Shown: one piece after another, positions 16,535 through 29,400 of the stretch
Layout: every line of letters begins with the position of its first letter
How positions within the stretch are numbered: position 1 is the first letter of the stretch
Assembly: GCA_905221605.1 (NCBI GenBank)
Contig: CAJNDS010002185.1
Coordinates: 231,390 to 295,389, forward strand
From: Symbiodinium natans
Taxonomy: Eukaryota > Sar > Dinophyceae > Suessiales > Symbiodiniaceae
Length of the DNA: 64,000 nt
Direction of reading: 5' to 3'
Translations under genes and position numbers: made by a program
Notes under the pieces: model-generated
Database searches by the model: none
The model's input: only the letters and a program-made list of their open reading frames with translations
Told to the model about the DNA's origin: nothing

Positions 16535-16770
16535 AAACCCTCTAAACCCTATAAACCCTAAACCCTCTAGACCCTCTAGACCCTCTAAACCCTCTAAACC
16601 CTCTAAACCCTATAAACCCTATAAACCCTATAAACCCTCAAAACTATAAACCCTATAAACCCTATAAACCCTATAAACCCTGTAAACCCTATAAACCATA
16701 TAAACCCTATAAACCCTACAGCCTATAAACCCTAAACTAGACCCTTATAACCCCTATAAACCCCATAAAC
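16535..16770. repeat. TATAAACCC nonamer array
   Basis: A variant of the telomere-like repeat in which the unit is 9 bases (ATAAACCCT) instead of 7, with some TCTAAACCC and TCTAGACCC units. It ends in a run of about 40 C followed by about 11 A (16782-16827). Confidence 0.9.
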
Positions 16771-16776
16771 CCCATA

Positions 16777-16824
<48 letters not shown>

Positions 16825-18329
16825 ATAAACCTTAAGCCGAACCATAAACCCGAAAGCCACCATGAACCATGGGCGGAAGGGGGGGCAGGCGGCAGCCTTT
16901 TACAAACACAGTGAGGGGGTGGGGGGTGGGATACCCTGGAAGGGGGATTGGGGGGGAGGGGGGGGGGGAGGGTGCACCTTCCTAAACCTCCGGACTTTCA
17001 GCAAGCCACAAAAACCTAAACCTCAAACCCCTAACCCCCACACCCAAACGCCCCAAAACACATTGCCCAATCCTAAACCTAAACCCTAAACCCTAAACCC
17101 TAAACCCTAAACCCTAAACCCTAAACCCTAAACCCTAAACCCTAAACCCTAAACCCTAAACCCTAACCTTCAAACATCTCGGGCCCCAGGCCAGGGTGGC
17201 GGGAACAGGGCTCAGGCCGGTGAATGCCAAGGCGGGCGCACCTTGGATGCAAGCTTCGGAGGTTTAGGGTTTAGGGTTTAGGGCTTAGGGCTTAGGGCTT
17301 AGGGTTCAAGGTTTAGGGTTTAGGGTTTAGGTTTTTTTCGGTGAGGGTTTAGGGCTTAGGGTTCAGGGTTTAGGGTTTAACGTTTCCAGGGTTTTCTAGG
17401 GTTTAGGGTGTTTAGGATTTCTAGGGTTGCTAGAGTTTCTAAGGTTTCTAGGGTTTCTAGGGTTTCTGGGGCTTCTGGGGTTTGTAGGGTTTCTAGGGTT
17501 TCTAGGGTTTGTCGGGCTTCTAGGTTTTCTAGGGTTTAGGGCTTAGGGCGGTTTATAGGGCTTAGGGGTTAGGGCTTTGGGGGTATAGGGCTTTGGGCTG
17601 CGAGTTTAGGGTTTTGGGTTCAGGCTTTGGGGTGACTTGTGTGGGAAACTCTTTGCATGATGCTGCCTTTACGAGTCCTGTCTTAATGCAGCCCACAGGT
17701 CCAACAAGGGGTCACAATTTGGATAAATAGCCGTACAGGGACACTTCTTCAAATCTCTTTACCCGTTTCTTCTCAGGTGCCTGGCCCTCGACGAAGAGAC
17801 ACAAGCGTCCACTAAACTTCCCCCAGCCATAGCCCTGCGGTCCCGGATTCTGTCGAGTGCCACTATGCACACCTAGGTGTGGGGATGAGCTCAAGAGTCG
17901 CCAAGCGATAATGGGCCAACAAGAATGAGCAACAATCAGCCCTGAACCCAAGGCACTCTTCATCCCTAAACCCCAAACCGCCCAAGTCCCTCTTGGAAGC
18001 TCCGTGAAACCTGGGGCCCCCTGCCGTTCATCATCGCCTGATGGCGAAAGGATATGAATGGCTCTGACCCCGTACCCTGTAGTGTTTAGGGTTTATAGGG
18101 AATCTAGGGCTGTTTAGGATCGAAGTAGGGTTTGAGCCACCTTATTTGGGGCGCTATCGTACAGCTTCAGGTGATTGAGGGCCCCTTGAGACCAATCATA
18201 TCTGTCCTGAATGGTTGGCAGGAGGGGAAGGAGCCATGCGCCACGAGATATTATGGTTGAGAATTGCTCTTCTTGCAGTAGCAGGAGTTTATGCTTTGCG
18301 AATGAGTCGGTCTGTCTCTGTTTTGCGGA

Positions 18330-18733
18330 TGCCTTTGCCTTTGCCTTTGCCTTTTCCTTTTCCTTTTCCTTTGCCTTTGCCTTTGCCTTTGCCTTTGCCT
18401 TTGCCTTTGCCTTTATCTTCGTATTCGTCTTCGTCGTTGTCTTTGTCTGGGTCTTTGTCGCTGTCCTTGTCTTTGTCTGTGTCCGTGTCTTTGTCGTTGT
18501 CTTTGTCTTTGTCTGTCTTGGTGTTGGTCTTCGTCTTTATCTTTGTGGGCGTGCGGGCGTGTGGGCGTGTGTGAGCGTGTGTGGGCGTGTGTGAGCGTGT
18601 GTGAGCGTGTGTGAGCGTGTGTGAGCGTGTGTGAGCGTGCGTGAGCGTGTGTGAGCGTGTGTGAGCGTGTGTGAGCGTGTGTGAGCGTTTGTGAGCGTGT
18701 GTGAACGTTTGTGAGCGTGTGTGAGCGTGTGTG

Positions 18734-18824
<91 letters not shown>

Positions 18825-18830
18825 GTGTGG

Positions 18831-18861
<31 letters not shown>

Positions 18862-19180
18862 CGCGTGTGCGCGTGCGCGTGCGCGTGTGCGTGCGCGTGC
18901 NNNNNNNNNNNNNNNNNNNNNNNNNNNNNNNNNNNNNNNNNNNNNNNNNNNNNNNNNNNNNNNNNNNNNNNNNNNNNNNNNNNNNNNNNNNNNNNNNNNN
19001 GTCTGTGTGTGTGTGTGTGTGTCTCTATGTGTCTCTGTGTCTCTATGTGTCTCTGTGTGTCTGTGTGTCTGTGTGTCTGTGTGTCTGTGTGTCTGTGTGT
19101 CTGTGTGTCTGTGTGTCTGTGTCTGTGGGTGGGTGGGTGGGCGGATGGTGGGTGGGAGATGGTGGGTGGGTGGATGGTGG
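18330..19180. repeat. Compound microsatellite around the assembly gap
   Basis: Successive blocks: TTTGCC hexamers (18330-18415), TCTTTGTC-type units (18430-18540), GTGTGAGC octamers (18570-18735), a (GT)n run (18736-18860), GTGCGC variation up to the gap, then after the gap CTGTGTGT and GGGTGGAT units. The very long open frames reported here on both strands exist only because the repeat lacks stops; they are not genes. Confidence 0.95.
18901..19000. other. Assembly gap (100 N)
   Basis: Exactly 100 N inside the (GT)n-rich microsatellite, so the true length is unknown and the scaffold join is placed in a repeat. Confidence 1.
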
Positions 19181-21391
19181 GTGGGTGCTTGCGTGCGGGC
19201 GGGCGTGCACGTCTGTTTCCTCACTGTTGGAAGTTGGCACGGTGCAGTGCTCGAGCAACACAAAACGGGTTCAGGTTTTGGAGTTCGGGGCTTCGGGTGT
19301 AGGGTTTAGGGTTTAGGGTATGGGGTTCAAAATGAGGACCATGATTTGGTGAAGCGACCTCAGAAGTCCTGTTGCCGGCTTGGTGGGTGGAGTCGCGTCT
19401 CCTTTGGGGCGCCTCACTCAGGCGCCCCCTCTCTGTACAAGGTATCTAGAGCGGGATTCCCCTTACCTAAGCCCAACACCTTAAGCCCTAAACACCCTAA
19501 AGCCCTACACGCAAAAAGCCCTACACCTTACACCCTTAAACTCCAAACACCCTAAAACCTACCACTGACACCCTAACCCTTAAACCCCGAACTAAACCCT
19601 TAAACCCTTCAACCCCTCAACCCTTAAACCCCCCGAAGGGCACGCCGAATGTACAAGGCTGCCGGGCCGCCATCGTGGACGAGTCTGGAGTCCGTTGTGG
19701 CAGATCCAGGGAGCAACTGTTTGAGCCCGACTCTGCGAAAGCCAGGCCGAGTTACCTGGGCACCCTGGGCCAGAAAAGGCGAACCTCTCAACTATGTTAG
19801 AGGATGATGTACATGTAGACCTACTCAGTTCAGGGTATAGGCGTTAGGGTTCAGGGTTTGGAGCTTCTGATGGGGTTTCTAGGAGCTTGGAGTTCGGGCT
19901 TGGGGGGTTCAGGGGTTGCAGCTTTTCAGGCTTTGTAGGATTGCGGGCTGTTCATCTTTCCGGGGTGCCCCGGGAACGAACCCTAAACCCTAAACCCTAA
20001 ACCCTAAACCAGGCTTAGGGCTTGGGCTAGGAATTTGGGGGAAGGCAACTTGGGCGGCTCCCGCTCTAGGGCAAAAGAGGAGCCACTGGCCTCATATACC
20101 CTCAAACCCTCGAAGAAATCTACGCAAACACTGAATCCTAAACCTCACAAAGCCCTAAACCCTCATCCCTCAACCCTAAACCCCGGGGCGTTTTTCGCTG
20201 TTTTGGGGCGGTGGCGAGCGTGCGCACAAGCGACAAACACTTGCCTGCCGGAAATTCACGGGGATTCCCCAGACATCTGAGGCCCTCCGCGGAGTCGACG
20301 CTGATAGGGTTTAGGGTTCAGGGTTGCGGGATTTAGGGTTTAGGGTTTAGGGTTTAGGGTTTAGGGTTTAGGGTTGAGGGTTTAGGGTTTCGGGTCTCGG
20401 GGTTTAGGGTTTAGGGAATAGAGTTTAGGATTTAGGGTCTAGGGTTAGGGTCTAGGTCTAGGGGTTTAGGGGTTTAGGGTTTAGGGTCTCAGGGCTTCAG
20501 TTGGGCTTGGGGGGGGGATTCATCTGGGCTTAGGCTTTTAGGGTTTTAGGGTTTCAGGGTTTTGGGAGGGTTTTGGGGTCTTAGGGTTTAGGGCTCTTCG
20601 GTTTGGAGGGGCTTGGATGGGGTTGAGAGTTCAGGGCTTGGGACTTAGGGTCTTGAGGTGTTGAGGGACCGGATGAGGAGAACAAGACAGCACAAGACAC
20701 TACTGACTCGCTGAAGCAGCCTCAGCCAGTGGCAACCCAGACTTGCGAGATTTCTTGGCTTGAAACTGTCCCCCTAAACCCTAAACCCTAAGCCCTAAGC
20801 CCTAAGCCCTAAGCCCTAAGCCCTAAGCCCTCAGCCCTAAACCCTAAACCCTAAACCCTAAACCCTAAACCCTAAACCCAATCCCTAAACCCTAACACCT
20901 AGGAAAAACATGGGAACCCGCCAGTCACATGTTCGCTGCGGGGAGTTGAGGGTTCGGTCTAAAGGAGCCTAAGGCTGCTACAACAAACTGCAAGGTGCCT
21001 AGCAAGCCTTCCCAAAGCCCTGGGCCTGAAACACTAGGCCAGATGAGAAGGCCCTAAACTACACCCTACACTTTCAGGGCATATCTTACACTGACTAAAC
21101 CCCACACCTCTGACACCTGAGCGAAGGCTGAGGAGCGCAGTGAAGCGGCAGTTGCGTCTCTGCGTCTTCACGAGGCGGGGGGGGTTGTTCAAAACTCTGG
21201 TCCCTTGTGGGTTGCACTCCAAGATTTCGCGTACCCCAAAAAGGACCATTGTTAAGAAATGTCCCCCCCATGCAGTCAGTTGAGCAAAACTTCGGGGGAA
21301 CAGCTCGGCTCTGCCTGCTTCAGAGCGGGGGGTGTCGGGGTTTAGGGTTAAGGGTTTAGAGTTTTTGGGCTTTCCAGTGCAAGTTCCAGTG

Positions 21392-21422
<31 letters not shown>

Positions 21423-22569
21423 GAAAGTGAGAGTGAGAGTGAGAGTGAGAGCGAAAGCGAGAGCGAGAGAGAAAGGGAGAGAGAGAGAGGGAGAGGGAGG
21501 TGGGAAGCTTGGATGTGAATGCTTCAGGGGCCTTTTGCTCCACCAACACAGACCCCCCGCAGCCCCTGAGGTAGAAGAAGGGCGCGAAGTTTTGCTGTTG
21601 GGGGTTACAGGAGAATTAGGATACGACCGGGTGCCCTACAGCCCTAAACCCTAACTCAACCCTAACCCCTAAACCCTAAACCCTACATCAACCCCAAACC
21701 CTAAACCCTAAACCCTAAACCCTAAACCCTAAACCTATAACCCTAAACCCTACAGATATGCTTGCAGATGGCACCGAGCTGCTCCAAATCTCCCTGGAAG
21801 CCCGCGAGTCCCGCCGGCGTCGTGAGACTTGCCGGGTCTCGGTGTGCTACCGGAAGTGAAACCCCTTAAAAACCAACAACAGTAATTAGGGATTGAGATT
21901 GTAGGGTTTAGGGTTCAAAGGGCTGTTAAGAGTTTTGAGGCTTTCGGGATTTTAGGGAGTGCGGCAATGCAAAGTTGGGTTTGGCAGACGTGTCTGACCC
22001 TCTGCCATGTGAGTCTGACCGCGACTGGCCCCTCGGTGCAGCGTAAGTCTAGGCCTACAGGCTGCGCGTAAACCAAAAACCCCAAGGTTCGAACTTTCAA
22101 GGCGCTTGCCAATCAGGGTTTAGGGTTTAGGGTTTAGGGGTTTAGGGTTTATAGGGTTTAGGCGTTTAGGGAATCTCAGAGCCAGGACACTGGAGGTGAG
22201 CTAGGGATGGAGGTTCATGGTTCATGGAAATCTGTCTTCGGCAAAAATGCTTCGCTGACCTGGTCCGCAAATGATGGGAATGTGGGGTTTACAGGTGTAG
22301 CCCCTAAAGCCTAAGCCCTAAACCCTAAACCCAAAACCCCTAAACCCTAAACCCTAAACCCTAAACCCTAAACCCTAAACCCTAAACCCTAAACCCTAAC
22401 CCTAAACCCTAAACCCTAAAGGTTTCTTGTTCTAGGTTTGAGGTTTTGGGGCTTACGGTTTACATCGGGGGGGGCTTCGGGACACCTCCAAAAACTATCT
22501 GCTCCCTCAGAAGGCATAGGATGGCAGGCTCTGGGGGGAGCCTCGCCCCTAAACCGTCTGGAGCAACCA

Positions 22570-22715
22570 CATATGTATATATGTATATATGTATATATGT
22601 ATATATGTATATATGTATATATGTATATATGTATATATGTATATATGTATATATGTATATATGTATATATGTATATATGTATATATGTATATATGTATAT
22701 ATGTATATATGCTTA
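22570..22715. repeat. ATGTATAT octamer microsatellite
   Basis: About 18 perfect ATGTATAT units followed by a degenerate tail to about 22740. Open frames through it (MYICIYVY-type translations) are artefacts. Confidence 0.95.
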
Positions 22716-23078
22716 TATGTTTTTATGTATACTTACATTTTATACAGGAGAATGAACAAAAACAAAGTTGTTGTTTCAAGGCTGTTTTTCCGGAAAGCGG
22801 AAAAGAAGAGGTACTGCTGGGCGTCCTAGGCTGGGCGTCAATACCCTTTCTCTGCCTTGCGGCGGCTGCTAATTTTTAATGCGAGGTTCTCAAGGGAGGC
22901 AACATGCAGAGCTTCAACACTTGGCCGGAATGGTTTTGGGCATCTTTGTGAAGATACGTTTACTGGAACTTACTAACTTACACTTGAGAATGATGTGTCG
23001 GACAGGGTGAACAGTCGCAGTCACGGAAAACATGACTGACGCAGTTCAGGTATGGGAAAAAATCAAAGCAATTCCTCC

Positions 23079-23409
23079 TTATGGCTGCGCCGGCTCAACA
23101 CTGAGGCTGCCGGAGGACATGGCGAAGATGTGGGTGTAGAGCGGGAAGCTGACGTACACCAGGGCGATGAAGAAGGTGAAGACGTAGCCCATGTGGATGG
23201 CCCGGCTGTGGTACTTCTTGGGGATCTCCAAGGCTGGCGCGGGCACAACCTTCTGCCAGCCGAGGCACATGTGCGTGCTGAAGATGATCACGGCCGCCAG
23301 GTAGAAGAGCACCCAGCCCAAGGACTGGAAGATCTCGAACTCCATGCGGTAGATGTCGCGGACGTACACCGCCTCGCAGCCCGGATCGTCCACCCAGAAG
23401 AGGTTCAGC
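23079..23409 (-). other. Exon 44 (terminal): helices IV-V of cytochrome b558
   Basis: This 331-nt exon encodes [17 protein letters not shown]...[12 protein letters not shown]...[15 protein letters not shown] and ends SVEPAQP-stop. In tandem copy 2 the same stretch is divided by three introns (after FQ, HM and KK). Confidence 0.96.
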
Positions 23410-26400
23410 CTGAGCTGGAGCAGCGTCTTCCTTAGCCATCGGCAGTCATGGCCCATGAAACCTAGACATGCACCCTACTCGCCACAGGGCCCGAAACCAC
23501 CCACCCTGATGTGCCCCTGAACTTCAGGTTTGGGGCTTCACGCTTCGGGGGGTTGCAGATTTAGGGGTTTCGGTTTTGGGGTTTGGTGTCTACCGTAGGC
23601 TGTCGGCCTAACCCTCAACCCTGAACACGGTACCTCAAACCCTCAGGGCAAGCAGGGGCAAGCGGGCGGGGGGGTCAGGCTTAATTACGACGAACCTTGT
23701 GGGAGCTGCCTCCAGGTTTAGGGTTAAGGGTTTAGGGTTTGAGGTTTAGGGTTTAGGGTTTAAGGTTCCATGCCTATCTCCCAACTCGGGTTTAGGGTTA
23801 GTAGGCATACGCCCTAAAGCTGTAGGCAATACGAGTCCCAGGTCCAGAGATTAGGGCATGTGCGCGTAGCTGTCGCCTGGTCTGCACTGACAAGACCCTT
23901 CCTGTGACTCCCCAACCCTTTGACTCCCCAAACCCTACACAAAAACAATAGGATTTCTTGCAGCTTCATCATGCTTCTGAGAACAGTAAGTAAGAATAAT
24001 CATCATAACAGTTATCGTAGGGTTTAACCACCCTGAATTTTAGGGCACCCCCCCCCAACTGGTAGGTCCATGGCGACCCGACTGCTTCTAATAACAATAA
24101 TGGCAATAATAATCATCATACTAATAATAAGAATAAGAATAAGAATAAGAATAAGAATAAGATTAAGAATACGAATAAGAAGAAGAAGAATAATAAGAAT
24201 AATAAGAAGAAGTAGAATAATCCGAGCGTCAAGTTGAGAAGGTACGGCGGCGGGCAAAGCTTCCACGGCTGGGTGTCGCCGAATCGGAACCTTGGCCATC
24301 CGAAGCCTCTAGATTCGAAGCCTTTAGGGTTTTGGGGGGTTTAGGGTTTGGGGGGTTTGGGGGGTTTGGGGGGTTTAGGGTTTAGGGTTTAGGGTTTAGG
24401 GTTTAGGATTCAGGGTTTAGGGTTTAGGGTTCAGGGTTCAGGGTTCAGGGCCCAAGGGCCCTAAACCCGACATCCTGAACCCAGAGCCCGAAGCCCGGAA
24501 ACCAAATCCTCGAACCCTTGGTTTTTTGCGGAATCGTGGGGACCCTGGTTTTGCCTAAGCCTGGGTTTAGGGGGCTAAGGGCCTGGAGCTCAGGGGTTTA
24601 TCGGGCTGAGGGTGGAGGGATGCTGGGTTTTCGTTGAGGGCTTAGGGGCTCTTGTAGATGATGTATGGGGAGAGCGAACGTCCACCGTTCGGAGGCTGGC
24701 AGCACCGCAAAAAAGGAGCCCTGCAAACCCTAAACCCTAAACAATAAGCCCTAAATCCCTCAGTTTGGGATGTTCCCCCTTATACTAAACGTCCTTGGTG
24801 GGATTGTCGTACCCCCTATTATGACCCCTATCAAGGACCGTTAGTATAAGGGGCCAACATCCCCAAACCTAGACCGCAAGCCCTAAGTCCTAAACCGCTT
24901 CTTCGATCACTCCCGACGGTGCCTTACACATGCCAAGAGGCTGGTAGAGGTGGATCATCCTTGGTCGGTTTTAGGGTTTAGGGTTTAGGGTTTAGGGTTT
25001 AGGGTTTAGGGTTTAGGGTTTAGGGTTTAGGGGGGTCGGTTGTGGGCTCTTTTGCTTGCCTAGGGTTGAGGATTTACAGGGGTTAGGGGGTTAGGGGTTA
25101 GGGTAGACCCCCGCCCCCAGGAGCTTCTGAATCCATGTGTTCGGGCTTTCGGGTTTAGGGCTTAGGCATCCTAATCCCTGAAGCCTAAACCCCTAAAAGA
25201 GGGAAGAAGCCCACTTATGGATGCTCTAGAGTGCCAGTTTGGCAAGGCTTGTTTTCGCACAGGTCCATACTCTTCCAGTCGGTACCTGCGAGCAATGTGA
25301 AGCCTGAATTGGCTTACGGTGTAGGGTTTGGGGTTTAGGCTAGGGTTGAGGGTGGCACCCCTGCTTGAACACACCACTCAAAGTTCACAACCTTGGGGCT
25401 GCCAAGTAAACCCCGTTTGGCTCAATGAGGCTTGTAAGGGAGCCTTGCCCCACCCACCCACCTCCCCCCCCCCCCAAAAAAAAGAAAAAAACAGAAGGAA
25501 AAGGGAACCTGCAACCCTGAAAATCTTAACCAATGCAAAATAAACCGGCACCCTAAACTCTCCTACGCTCTGCAACCCTATAAACCCTAAACCCTTAGCA
25601 AACCGCCCCAAGCGTCATGAACGTGAGCAGCGTGACGCCAGAGAAGGCCAAGTTGAGCTTTCCGGAGGCCACCTGACATGGCGTGCCGTGGGCAGCCCTT
25701 AGCCCTCTCGGGTTCAGGGTTTAGGGTTTAGGGTTTGGGGTGTAGGGGTTTAGGGTTTAGGGTGTAGGGTTTAGGGTTTCGGGTTTAGGGTTTCGGGTTT
25801 AGGGTGTAGGGTTTAGGGTTTGGGGTTCGGGTTTCGGGTTTAGGGTTTAGGGCTTAGGGTTTAGGGTGTGGGGAGCTAGAGGTTTGGGACCCGAGAAGAC
25901 CCTCCCCCAACCGAATCGCTCGCAAAGATGAACAGCAACAGCGCCCGAACCTTTAAACCCACTGAGACGCGGGGGCTTCGCAACAGGAAGTTCGAGGTTT
26001 AGGCTTAGGGCTACGGGCCTAGGGAGCAGTATCCCGGTATCCCTATTTCCTATTTCCGAACCCAGTGTTTCTCTCTTCGGGGTGACTAAACTGGAGGAGG
26101 AGAGAGAAGGGGGGGACGCTTCTCGCTGGCATGGGGCGGAGTAGTTCATGCTGATGTCCCACGTGCGCTTCAAGGCCACGAAGACGTGGAGCAGAGCCGC
26201 GAGCAGGATGTACTCCTCAGGCGATGACATGGGCGGGCCATTCTGCTGTGCCTAGGTCTGCCTACACCCTGAGAAAAAAAGCACCAAAGTGGCACCTCCC
26301 TCCTCAACTGCCACTGGCACAATACCAGTCATCTCCCTACGACCCTCAGCACAGTGCGTGCGGGTGCGAAAGGGAAGGTGGCTCTGCACATGAACCCTAA

Positions 26401-29400
26401 ACCCCAAACCCCAAACCCCAAACCCTAAACCCTAAGCCCTAAGCCCTAAGCCCTAGGCCCTAGGCCCTCAATGCCGTACAGGGTGGGCAAACAATCACGC
26501 AAGTCAAGAACTCGACCCATCCTCCCCAGTCACCGCCAAAACCCTAGGCCATACAACCCCAAATCCGCCTCAAACTCAACCCTGAAACCTCCAAACTTCC
26601 TCAACAACTACCCTAAACCCTAAACCCTAGACCTTAAACCCTAAACCCTAAATTCCGTCCTCGACAATGTTGGCCTGGAAGCCGAAGCCCGTCCAGTAGA
26701 GGCCTCTGCTCAAGAGTTCTTGCTTTTGGGGTTGAGGGCTTAGGGTGTGGGGTTTAGGGTTTGGTGTATCGGGTTTCTGGTTTAGGGTTTGGGGGTTTAG
26801 GGATCCAGGTTTTGGGTTTAGGGTTCTGGGGTTTCAGGTTTGGGGCTTGGGGTCTCGGGTCTCGGCTTTCGGGTTTAGGCAGGGGGCCGGGTCTCGGGCT
26901 CAGGGGTTTCGGATTTGGGGAGTCGGGTTTAGGGTTTGGGTTTGGGGTGTAGGATTTGGGGTTTGGGGGTTTGGGTTTCGGGCACTCAGGGTAGTTCTTC
27001 TTGAGCTAGAACCCACAATTCCTTGTTGGCCCAGCAATTCGCGAGCTTGGCCGCTACAGGCGCCTGGGGGGGGGCGCTGCTCTTTGCCACGCCGCGGGTA
27101 CAGCTTGCTCCTGTCGGAGGCAGGCGAAGCCTCCAATGCCGGCAGGCCACCGCCGCGATCCGCCCCGCGGTGGTGGCGTGGGCACTTGAGCCACTTTAGG
27201 GGTTTGGGGTCTGGGGTTTGGGGTTTGGGGGTTGGGGATTGGAGTTTGGGGATTGGGGTTTGGGGTTTGGGGTTGGGGTTCACGGTAGTTTCTGTTTGCG
27301 TTGTACGTTTTGGGGGTTTGGGGTTTTGCGGGGGGTTGAGGGGAGCGTAAGGATCTAAGAGAGGGTCGGGAGGTTACCCGAAAGCCCTCAAGTAACTAAC
27401 AGCCTCGGGTTCATAGGGGCCAAGGGCTGCGGGGGTATGGCGAGCTGGAGGGTTTGCCTTAAATCTGAACTCTAAACCCTAACCCCTAAACCCTAAACCC
27501 TAAACCCTAAACCCTAAACCCTAACCCTAAACCCTACAAGGAATGGAGGTCCCAGAATGAAAATGGCCCGAGGTCGGCACGCACGTAGAAGTAGCCGTAG
27601 CCGTTGAAGTCATCCGGGCCTGGCAAAAGTCACCGCGGCTTCCGGAAGCCCTTAAAGGCTACAGGTCCAAGGGACCGAAGGAGGACCCTTATAAGGGACC
27701 TTAGCTCCCGGGTGCCTAGGAAGACGTGCAAGTTGCCCACGGCATGGATGATGATGAAGATGAAGAGGAACCTGCCGTTCGGTTGATTTAGGACTTCGTC
27801 CGCCTGGAATTTGGGATTAGGGAGCGTTTAGGGTTGAGGGTTTCGGGGCTTGTTGGGCAAAAACATACCTTAAGGCGGTCTGGTCCTGGACTCGCAGCCC
27901 GAAACCCTGCAGGGTTGGGTTCCAGCAGGGTTCAGGAAACCCGAAACCCGAAACCTTAAACCCTAAACCCTAAACCCTACACTGCTGGCCAAAAGGCATC
28001 GCTGAGCGGGTGAGGCCAACGCGGTCGCCGGTGATGGTCACGTTGCTCTGCGGCACGATGGTGAAGAGGATCTCCTTCATGAAGCCCAAGACCTGGTTTA
28101 GGGTTCATAGGGTTTAGGGTTCATAGGGTTAGGGTTTAGGGTGTAGGGTTTAGGGTTTAGGGTTCAGGGTTCAGGGTTCAGGGTTCAGGGCTTAGGGCTC
28201 AGGGTTTAGGGTTAGGGTTTAGGGCTTAGTTTAGGGTTTAGGATGGCTAAGGGTTTGCGATTTACCCGATTTAGGAATTAGGTTCTAGGGTTTGGGGTTC
28301 AGGGCTTCGGGCTTGTGGTTTAGGGCTCTGGGTGAAGGGTATGGAGATGACTAAACCCTTACTAAACCCTAAACCCTAAACCCTAAACCCTAAACCCTAA
28401 ACCCTAAACCCTAAACCCTAAACCCTAAACCCTAAACCCTCCTATCGCGAGGCCTCAAGGTCCCCGGTACAAGCTGTTGAGTCGAGGAGGCCCCTGAAGG
28501 CAGCAGCTGCCCCAAACCCTAAACGAGTTTAGGGGTTTGAGGTTTAGGGTTTAGGGCTACTGGTTTAGGGTTTAGGGTTTGGGGTTTAGGGCTTCATGCG
28601 CTAGCTCAGGCTTTCCAGCTGGGTGGCCATGTAGCAAATGGCCCCGATCCAGCCCGGGATCTTGCCTTCACCTGACGCGCGCTGGTTCAGGTCAGGGTTT
28701 GTATGGGGTCTACAAAGCTCAGGTCTACCAGGCTCAGGTCTTAAAGTGTCTCGGCCACTAGGAATGACCCCCTAACCCTGCAACCCTATGCAACCTCTAC
28801 GGCGAACGCACATAACAAGAAATCATTACAAGCAAGACATTTGGACCCTGACGAAGGCTCCATTGTCTTAATCCAGGGTCTGGCATACGGCAGATCTCTT
28901 ATCAAGGGTGTTTCAATACAATACTTCGGAAGAACACCCCCTACACCCCTCCACCTACACTGCAGATCTGGTACTCTTTGGACCACTTTCCTCCAGGCCC
29001 GCAGGCCTCCAAACCTCCAGCCCCCCACCCCAGCCGCCCTCCGTGGTGGTTGGAGCGCTGGAGGGCTGGAGGGTTACAGGTCTAAGGAGTAAAGGGAGGG
29101 CAGAGATCACTTGTTGGGGCCAACTCAGAGACGTCACCCAGCCAGTCACTTCATACAGGCGAAGGGGGGAAACCTGAGCACATTAATTCCTAAACTGAAA
29201 CTAAAGTTACTAACCCTAAACCCTCATGATGCAGGCTGTACCGCACACACCCTGAAGGGGTCACAGGGATCCTACTACGACGTCTGAGGAGGGCGCCCTT
29301 CATTCGCAACTCCCGGTTCTTCTCGGACTTCGACCAGTTCTTGGCCTGGAGGGTACTGAGCCTATAAAGGGGTTTAGGTCGGGTCTAGTCTAGGGTTTAG

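Larger units (their letters stand above)
15755..23078. other. Repeat-dominated region with assembly gap, no gene recognised
   Basis: Apart from the split inverted-repeat half at 15755-15804, I see only telomere-like arrays (about 17080-17166, 17265-17330, 20305-20420, 20770-20880, 21690-21745, 22315-22430), a TATAAACCC array (16535-16770), homopolymer tracts, microsatellites (18330-19180 and 22570-22715) and the N gap. Open frames such as 17712-17963, 21034-21549 and 21915-22112 match no protein I know and run through repeats. Confidence 0.65.
23079..28092 (-). other. Exons 36-44: membrane cytochrome b558 (SdhC/FrdC type)
   Basis: Residues about 772-1029. [21 protein letters not shown] leads into helix [20 protein letters not shown] (H812, H818), then [17 protein letters not shown], helix [22 protein letters not shown] (H859), helix III VTLLTFMMIHLYQFRFGD (H897), helix [22 protein letters not shown] (H966) and [20 protein letters not shown] (H992, helix V). 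HxxGNLxxFLG followed by several membrane His is the pattern of the succinate dehydrogenase/fumarate reductase b558 family, which binds two b haems and a quinone. TAA is at 23079-23081. Confidence 0.93.

Noticed and set aside
18211-19316. Long open frames on both strands across the GT-rich block
   Set aside because: They exist only because the microsatellite lacks stop codons, and they run through the N gap.
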